Assembly: GCA_965262605.1 (NCBI GenBank)
Contig: CBDHFN010000003.1
Coordinates: forward strand, 1,054,001 to 1,118,000
Source of the DNA: CBDHFN01 sp965262605
GTDB taxonomy: Bacteria; Pseudomonadota; Alphaproteobacteria; JASGCL01
Length of the DNA stretch: 64,000 nucleotides
Direction: 5' to 3'
Position numbers and translations under genes: made by a program. Each line of letters starts with the position of its first letter. Position 1 is the stretch's first letter. The notes under the pieces were generated by a model. That model saw only the letters and a list, made by a program, of their open reading frames with translations, searched no databases and was not told where the DNA came from. Below are positions 59,985-64,000 of the stretch, piece by piece.

Positions 59985-60445
59985 AGCCAAGGATAAGTTT
60001 AGTTTTTCTTAGTTTATTAGCGATTTTTAGTCAAGCATCGCCCGTTGCAGCGGACCCAAAAAATACAATTCAAGGCGCATTAAAAGGTAGTATTACCGGA
60101 TTGGTTTTAGGAAAAATTTTAGGAAATGGCGATAAAGCCGCCGCGGTGGGGGCGATTGGTGGTGCGCTGGCTGGTGCAGCTTTGGCAACGGGCACTAAGG
60201 ATACGCCCACGCCAGCGAAATCAAGTAAGCAACCCGCGCAACCTGCGCAATATTCGGTTTTTGTGCAAAATGATTATACCGCGCCCGCACCTTTTGTTAA
60301 AATTGAAAATACCCCAATTGCGAATGGTAATTTATCGCCGATTAAGGCGCAACAAACCATACCTAAATTTACGAAATGCTTGCGCAATGAAAATAATGGT
60401 TATGATTGCCAAACGCAAAATGGCGATAAATATTTTTTAAAATAA
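59981..60445 (+). CDS. Secreted glycine-zipper protein
   Basis: The 154-residue protein has a signal peptide (RISLVFLSLLAIFSQASPVAA) and a glycine-zipper hairpin at about residues 32-67 (LKGSITGLVLGKILG, then AVGAIGGALAGAALATG), which is typical of proteins that insert in or pack against the outer membrane. A proline/lysine linker and a small Cys-containing C-terminal domain (KCLRNENNGYDCQTQNGDKYF) follow; the Cys pair may form a disulfide. The ATG overlaps the preceding stop (ATGA), so it is coupled to the FlgT/CsgG-like gene. The function is unknown. Confidence 0.7.
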   Translation: MKPRISLVFLSLLAIFSQASPVAADPKNTIQGALKGSITGLVLGKILGNGDKAAAVGAIGGALAGAALATGTKDTPTPAKSSKQPAQPAQYSVFVQNDYTAPAPFVKIENTPIANGNLSPIKAQQTIPKFTKCLRNENNGYDCQTQNGDKYFLK

Positions 60446-60461
60446 AATTAAGATAATTTTG

Positions 60462-61226
60462 TCACTTAAAGCTTTGGACAAGCGAACCACAAATTAGCAC
60501 CCAGCCATCAACCATCACAAAAAATATTATCTTAAACGGCAAAGAAATGGCGGCGGGTGGTAATAATTGCATGCCCATGGACACTAAAATTGAGGCAATC
60601 GCCATATCTATCACTAAAAAAGGCACAAAAATCAAAAAACCAATTTCAAATGCTCGTTTTACTTCGGAAATCATGAAGGCGGGCAATAAAACCCGCAAAG
60701 GCACGGTATCTATGGTGGTGGCTTTGTCAATATTTGCCAAATTAAGAAAAAGCCCAATCTCTTTTTCGCCGACATTGCGCGACATAAACGCGTGCATGGG
60801 TTTAATGGCTCGTTCCAAGGCAACTTCTTCGGTGATTTTTTGGGCAATTAAAGGGATTACTGCATCATTGTAAATTTTGGTAAAAGTTGGCTCCATCACA
60901 AAAAAAGTTAAAAATACCGCCAAGGCAATAATTACCATATTGGGCGGCGCGGTTTGCGTGCCAATGGCTTGACGCAAAAATGAAAGCACAACGACAATGC
61001 GCGTAAAGCTTGTCATCATCACTAAAATACTGGGCGCAATGGAAAGCACGGTTACCACGACAATTAATTGGAATAACCTTGCGGTTACTGAACCGCCGCC
61101 TTGCCCAAAATTAAGTGATAGGGTTTGCGCCATTATCGGTTCGGCAAATAATGCCAAAATAGCAATGGGTATTATCCAGAAAATCCGATATTTTTTAATC
61201 GTATCAATGGTGATTTTATTTCTCAT
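60462..61226 (-). CDS. fliP: Flagellar export-gate protein FliP
   Basis: FliP forms the core of the flagellar type III export gate with FliQ and FliR. The 254-residue protein has a signal-peptide-like N-terminus (FWIIPIAILALFAEPIMA), then the family blocks SFTRIVVVLSFLRQAIGTQ near residue 75, PPNMVIIALAVFLTFFVMEP near 95, and LPAFMISEVKRAFEIGFLIFVPFLVIDM near 180, ending MLLPP-like MQLLPPAAISLPFKI. fliQ and fliR do not follow; downstream is the convergent glycine-zipper gene. It overlaps fliO by 11 bases. Confidence 0.95.
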   Translation of the reverse strand: MRNKITIDTIKKYRIFWIIPIAILALFAEPIMAQTLSLNFGQGGGSVTARLFQLIVVVTVLSIAPSILVMMTSFTRIVVVLSFLRQAIGTQTAPPNMVIIALAVFLTFFVMEPTFTKIYNDAVIPLIAQKITEEVALERAIKPMHAFMSRNVGEKEIGLFLNLANIDKATTIDTVPLRVLLPAFMISEVKRAFEIGFLIFVPFLVIDMAIASILVSMGMQLLPPAAISLPFKIIFFVMVDGWVLICGSLVQSFK

Positions 61227-61533
61227 TTTCTAAGATTTTCTTGAAATTTTTGACGGGTTTTATGGTTTTTTTCTCGTAATTATGGGTTGAAATTGGCATG
61301 ATTGTGTCGCCTTGAGGCGATATTAAAATGAAGAATTCTTCGCCTTCTTTGTCAATGACTATTAATTTTCGCTTGGCATCAAGCATAATTTGGTCGGTGA
61401 TTTGCAATTTTCCACTAAATTTATTGCCAAAAAGCGGATTTTTATATTTTTTTAACAATAAACCCATGCCGTAAATAACCGACAAAACTAAGCCTAGCAT
61501 TAAAAACATATTAATATATGCGGAATAATCCAT
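61216..61533 (-). CDS. fliO: Flagellar biosynthesis protein FliO
   Basis: The 105-residue protein has one N-terminal membrane helix (INMFLMLGLVLSVIYGMGLLL, about 6-26) and a short cytoplasmic domain with the FliO pattern LQITDQIMLDAKRKLIVID and EEFFILISPQGDTIM. FliO helps assemble FliP rings. AGAGAGA precedes the ATG at 61533; an upstream start seven codons earlier is possible. It overlaps fliP by 11 bases, in the usual fliO-fliP order. Confidence 0.82.
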   Translation of the reverse strand: MDYSAYINMFLMLGLVLSVIYGMGLLLKKYKNPLFGNKFSGKLQITDQIMLDAKRKLIVIDKEGEEFFILISPQGDTIMPISTHNYEKKTIKPVKNFKKILENEK

Positions 61534-61634
61534 GATTGTCTCTCTCTTAATCAAGCAATACCAATTTTGTATTGCAGTGCGCCCGATTAGTCAAGTAAAA
61601 AATTTTAATGTTATAAATTAACGCGGCGATTTTA

Positions 61635-61820
61635 TTATCGGTATTTTTTAAGCATTTTTTCAATGCTTGGCGCGATTTTCGGCGATTCGCCCAATTGGAC
61701 TTGGGAATTATAAAAATCTGGGTCGTTTTTCATTTTTTGTTCATATGCAATATATGATGGCGATTTTGAAAAATTATCGCGCAAATTTTCATGAATTTTT
61801 TTTAATATTTTTAAAATCAT
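61635..61820 (-). CDS. Unrecognised 61-residue protein
   Basis: I do not recognise this small, basic, helical protein (no signal peptide or membrane helix). It contains FSKSPSYIAYEQKMKNDPDF and a Lys-rich end. The ATG overlaps the stop of the membrane-protein gene at 61817 (ATGA), which supports real, coupled translation. Confidence 0.5.
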   Translation of the reverse strand: MILKILKKIHENLRDNFSKSPSYIAYEQKMKNDPDFYNSQVQLGESPKIAPSIEKMLKKYR

Positions 61821-62662
61821 GGGTTATCCTTTGTATTATTATTTTTGTATATTTTTTCAAAAGCGGTTTTAAAAAAATCTGGGTTTTGTGGAAAATTAGC
61901 TTCTGTGTATAAATAATATGGCGGATATAATTCCCAAGCTTGAATTTCTGATAATTTAATGACTAGTAAACCTGAATTTACGCCTAAACCATTGTTGCCA
62001 AAAAATTTATCATTAAATAAATCATATAGTTTTTGTGCATCCTTGCTAGTTTTTTTCAATTCAAGATTTGTTTTATCGGCTTCAACTAAAAGATTCTCAA
62101 TATCTTGATTTGATACTATTCCGCCTTCAATCAATATCAAAGTCTGATATTTAATGTTATATTCTGCTAACGCTCCTGTATAAGCTTGATTATCATGATT
62201 TTTAAGTTTTATTTTTAAAAAGGGTAATTTGCGATATGGTGCATTTTTAATTAAATTTATTAAATATTTTTCTTCAATAGTCATTTTTTGCGATGGCAAT
62301 AAATTATCCCAAATATTCATTTTAGTAAAAAACAACATATAAATCAAATAAATGAATATTATAATTAATGGCGCGCCAAACAAATGGGTGAATGTTAACA
62401 ATATAAAATTAAAGTTAAAATGAATATCATTATGGCTTAATATTAATTTGTAAATTTCTTTAAATGTCGTAATATCAAAAACTATGACAAAAAACATTAT
62501 TAAAATATGAATAAATACGGAATATACAATTGAATAAATTAGAAATTCATTTAATTCACGATTAAACCAAGACCTTATATATCTGGTAGCACGAAAAGTT
62601 ATAAAACCCGGCACCGACAATAAAATTAATAAAAGCATTGTATTGGACGAAAATATTGGCAT
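61817..62662 (-). CDS. Membrane protein, possibly DUF6338-like
   Basis: The 281-residue protein has an N-terminal helix with SVPGFITFRATRYI near residue 16, two more hydrophobic segments (about 40-62 and 82-112), and a soluble C-terminal half. The arrangement PGF near the N-terminus, three helices and a soluble tail with LWDNLLP-type spacing suggests DUF6338, but this is a weak family call. The C-terminal WELYPPYYLYTEANF stretch is Tyr/Pro-rich. Its mRNA is predicted to be leaderless (see 62669-62697). It is followed by a coupled 61-residue gene. Confidence 0.6.
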   Translation of the reverse strand: MPIFSSNTMLLLILLSVPGFITFRATRYIRSWFNRELNEFLIYSIVYSVFIHILIMFFVIVFDITTFKEIYKLILSHNDIHFNFNFILLTFTHLFGAPLIIIFIYLIYMLFFTKMNIWDNLLPSQKMTIEEKYLINLIKNAPYRKLPFLKIKLKNHDNQAYTGALAEYNIKYQTLILIEGGIVSNQDIENLLVEADKTNLELKKTSKDAQKLYDLFNDKFFGNNGLGVNSGLLVIKLSEIQAWELYPPYYLYTEANFPQNPDFFKTAFEKIYKNNNTKDNP

Positions 62663-62668
62663 AATTAT

Positions 62669-62697
62669 ATTATAACAAAAAACTGCGAAAATTGCAA
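62669..62697 (-). promoter_or_regulatory. Promoter of the 62-kb membrane gene, predicted leaderless
   Basis: On the minus strand TTGCAA (62697-62692), 17 bases and a perfect TATAAT (62674-62669) end 6 bases before the ATG at 62662. It has the same -35, spacer and gap as the argC promoter, and no Shine-Dalgarno sequence. Confidence 0.7.
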
Positions 62698-62841
62698 GCG
62701 AATTGAATGTGGATATTATCCAATTTTAAAATAAACTTTCTTCGTAAAAAGATTTAAAAGCAATTTAGGTAAACGATTCTGCATGCTTATTACTTTGTAG
62801 GCAACGGAATAATAGAGTTTTAAACCAAGCCATTAAATAAT

Positions 62842-63045
62842 CTACGCGACACAAAGCAACTCACCAAGTTCCATGGTTTCAAGGGTGCTGTTAAGAATTA
62901 TTTTTGCCCCCGCAAAAGGTTCGCACCAGACGGAATTATAGGCTTGATGGTCAAAATTGCGCAGTAATTCAACCCAATGTTTAAATGGTTCAAGCATAAA
63001 GCAATTTTGTTTGGTATAAAATTGCCCAAGTTCAATTTTTTCCAT
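62842..63045 (-). pseudogene. N-terminal remnant of a DNA methyltransferase-like gene
   Basis: The 67 residues start MEKIELGQFYTKQNCF and contain VWCEPFAGAKIIL, which matches the N-terminus and SAM motif I (EPFAGA) of a family of DNA or RNA methyltransferases, then end abruptly (MELGELLCVA) before any catalytic motif IV. The next 180 bases (62663-62841) show no continuation in any frame. It lies 4 bases after the glycosyltransferase-like gene. It is probably a truncated remnant; a small functional protein cannot be excluded. Confidence 0.55.
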
Positions 63046-63049
63046 AATT

Positions 63050-64000
63050 TCACCAAGTGCTTTGATTTTTAAGAATAATGGGTAATTCATTGGCGATTCG
63101 CTGGGTGACAATATCCCAATTATCCGTGATTTTATCTTGGCGAAATAATTTTAATGAATGATAAAATGGGCTTCTGTTTGAAGTTCCCCAACGCCAATCA
63201 GACGAATGACAAACGGCAATTAAACCCGGCTTGCCAAGCGCGCCCGCAATATGCCCGTTAATATTCGCAATGGACACAACCGCATCCATTGCGTCAATCA
63301 TTGCGGTTAAGCCATCAACATTTTCCCAAATATCAATTTCTTTGATACTATATAAAGTTAAACCTAATTCTTTTTGAATTTCAACGACTTCTTTGTTATT
63401 CATCAAATATTGCACCGCAATTGGCACGCCCCCCGCATCATAAACAAGCTTGATTAAATCGCGAAGCGACATGTTGCGCCGATAAGCATTAGGTCCAATA
63501 GTAGACCAGCTTAACCCAACCAAAGGCTTACCGCCACTGGCTTTAAGCATTGCATCGCGAATCGCATTTTTAAGCACAGGGTCTGATTTTAACCATGCTT
63601 TGCGTGGGTATATGACATTATGCGGGGCTTGGCGCATTAAATCACCCATGGGAACATGGTGCAGGATATTTCGTTCTTTGAGCCAGCTGGCTGGGGGCAT
63701 GGAATTAAGAACTTCAATTTGTGGGTAAGTGCGCTTGAAAATTGGTGCCATTTTTAAGCTTGGGGCTAGATAAAGGGGGGTTTTTGCTTTTAGCAATCGG
63801 TCAAGATGCGAACAGAAAATAATCTCATCGCCCAAACCTTGTTCGCGCCAAACAATAAGGGGAGGGCGCGCCTCGTCTGGTTCGTCTTGCGGATACCAAT
63901 ATGCAATATCTTCGTAAAAATCGGGCGGAGTTTCATGAAAATCAGGGGAACGCCATCGGCATGTATATTGCGCCCAACCTAAATCAAAATCACCACGAAA
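63050..64000 (-). CDS. TPR-type glycosyltransferase (family 9-like), C-terminal part
   Basis: The frame is open to the window edge, so the N-terminus is missing (316 codons visible). The visible part has RWRSPDF, WREQGLGDEIIFCSHL and VGLSWSTIGPNAYRR-like segments, GDLMRQAPHNVIYPRKAWL and an ending MDAVVSIANINGHIAGALGKPGLIAV, the pattern of the heptosyltransferase-like domain that follows TPR repeats in many uncharacterised glycosyltransferases; the common ...STxxHLAGALGxP motif reads NINGHIAGALGKP. A start at an internal TTG (63835) is not supported, because homologous residues continue upstream. The substrate is unknown. Confidence 0.78.
   Translation of the reverse strand, partial: FRGDFDLGWAQYTCRWRSPDFHETPPDFYEDIAYWYPQDEPDEARPPLIVWREQGLGDEIIFCSHLDRLLKAKTPLYLAPSLKMAPIFKRTYPQIEVLNSMPPASWLKERNILHHVPMGDLMRQAPHNVIYPRKAWLKSDPVLKNAIRDAMLKASGGKPLVGLSWSTIGPNAYRRNMSLRDLIKLVYDAGGVPIAVQYLMNNKEVVEIQKELGLTLYSIKEIDIWENVDGLTAMIDAMDAVVSIANINGHIAGALGKPGLIAVCHSSDWRWGTSNRSPFYHSLKLFRQDKITDNWDIVTQRIANELPIILKNQSTW

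Noticed and set aside
62842..63111. Longer 89-residue version of the methyltransferase remnant
   Set aside because: The extra 22 codons lie inside the glycosyltransferase gene end; the Met at 63045 matches the family N-terminus and has a GGTG upstream.
63050..63835. Complete 261-residue gene starting at 63835
   Set aside because: The start would be a TTG in the middle of a conserved LGDE motif, and homologous sequence continues in frame to the window edge.

Overview
The window looks like a stretch of chromosome from an AT-rich, flagellated, respiring alphaproteobacterium. The evidence is a set of family-level recognitions: a FYDLN-acid-domain protein (22 kb), COQ9 (47 kb, ubiquinone synthesis), the cbb3-oxidase assembly genes fixH-ccoI-ccoS (41-43 kb), a type-2 ArgC, Pal, FliO/FliP, and a Maf/DUF115-type flagellin-modification protein. 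Genes are densely packed, often with ATGA or TAATG overlaps. Biosynthetic genes (argC, argJ, ilvB, coq9) argue against an extremely reduced symbiont. The two window ends cut a LivM-type permease (left) and a TPR/glycosyltransferase-like protein (right). I see no phage, transposase, CRISPR array or rRNA; there are two tRNA genes.

Layout. 0-4 kb: LivM C-terminus, an enolase-superfamily dehydratase, argC and a succinate-semialdehyde-type dehydrogenase, closed by a perfect 12-bp terminator. 4-8 kb: two unrecognised small genes and a 1041-residue Maf/DUF115 protein with an extra zinc-ribbon and methyltransferase-like tail. 8-16 kb: rsmE, an orphan HlyD adaptor, rluD, argJ-PpiC, a DoxX-like protein, a membrane rhodanese, a TPR membrane protein, then a 0.5-kb cluster of nested palindromic repeats. 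16-22 kb: a compact minus-strand run FYDLN-MFS-CocE hydrolase-UvrD-TlpA. 22-31 kb: a PotD-like binding protein, ettA, an AEC transporter, a 1204-residue internally duplicated CgeB-like glycosyltransferase and dusA. 31-35 kb: a minus-strand operon MFS-PLP decarboxylase-cysteine dioxygenase-CoA transferase, which could make hypotaurine. 35-41 kb: ilvB, a DNA methyltransferase fused to an Mrr-like nuclease domain, a DedA-like protein, hflX and tRNA-Asp. 41-46 kb: ccoS, a frameshifted ccoI, fixH, a GT2-like protein and ComEC. 46-52 kb: pal, a second palindrome cluster, coq9, an unknown membrane protein, recR, a DUF815 ATPase, and a two-gene cassette bracketed by a 50-bp duplication of the DUF815 gene end. 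52-58 kb: an ectoine-hydrolase-like M24 protein, a class III aminotransferase, a CAU-anticodon tRNA, dps-yhhQ, rsmB and dnaN. 58-64 kb: an LpoB-like lipoprotein, a FlgT/CsgG-like protein and a glycine-zipper protein, convergent with fliO-fliP; then a small membrane pair, a methyltransferase remnant and the cut glycosyltransferase.

The most interesting signal is regulatory. At least five genes (argC, the rhodanese, coq9, the lpoB-like gene and the 62-kb membrane protein) have a strong -35/-10 pair whose -10 ends only 6-7 bases before the ATG, with no Shine-Dalgarno sequence, so their mRNAs should be leaderless. Three of the five share the -35 hexamer TTGCAA. Other points to check are the modular palindromes with interchangeable stem-loops, the cassette insertion at 49.8-51.6 kb, the MTase-Mrr fusion, the possible FlgT-type outer-membrane flagellar module beside fliOP, and the poly-A frameshift in ccoI.
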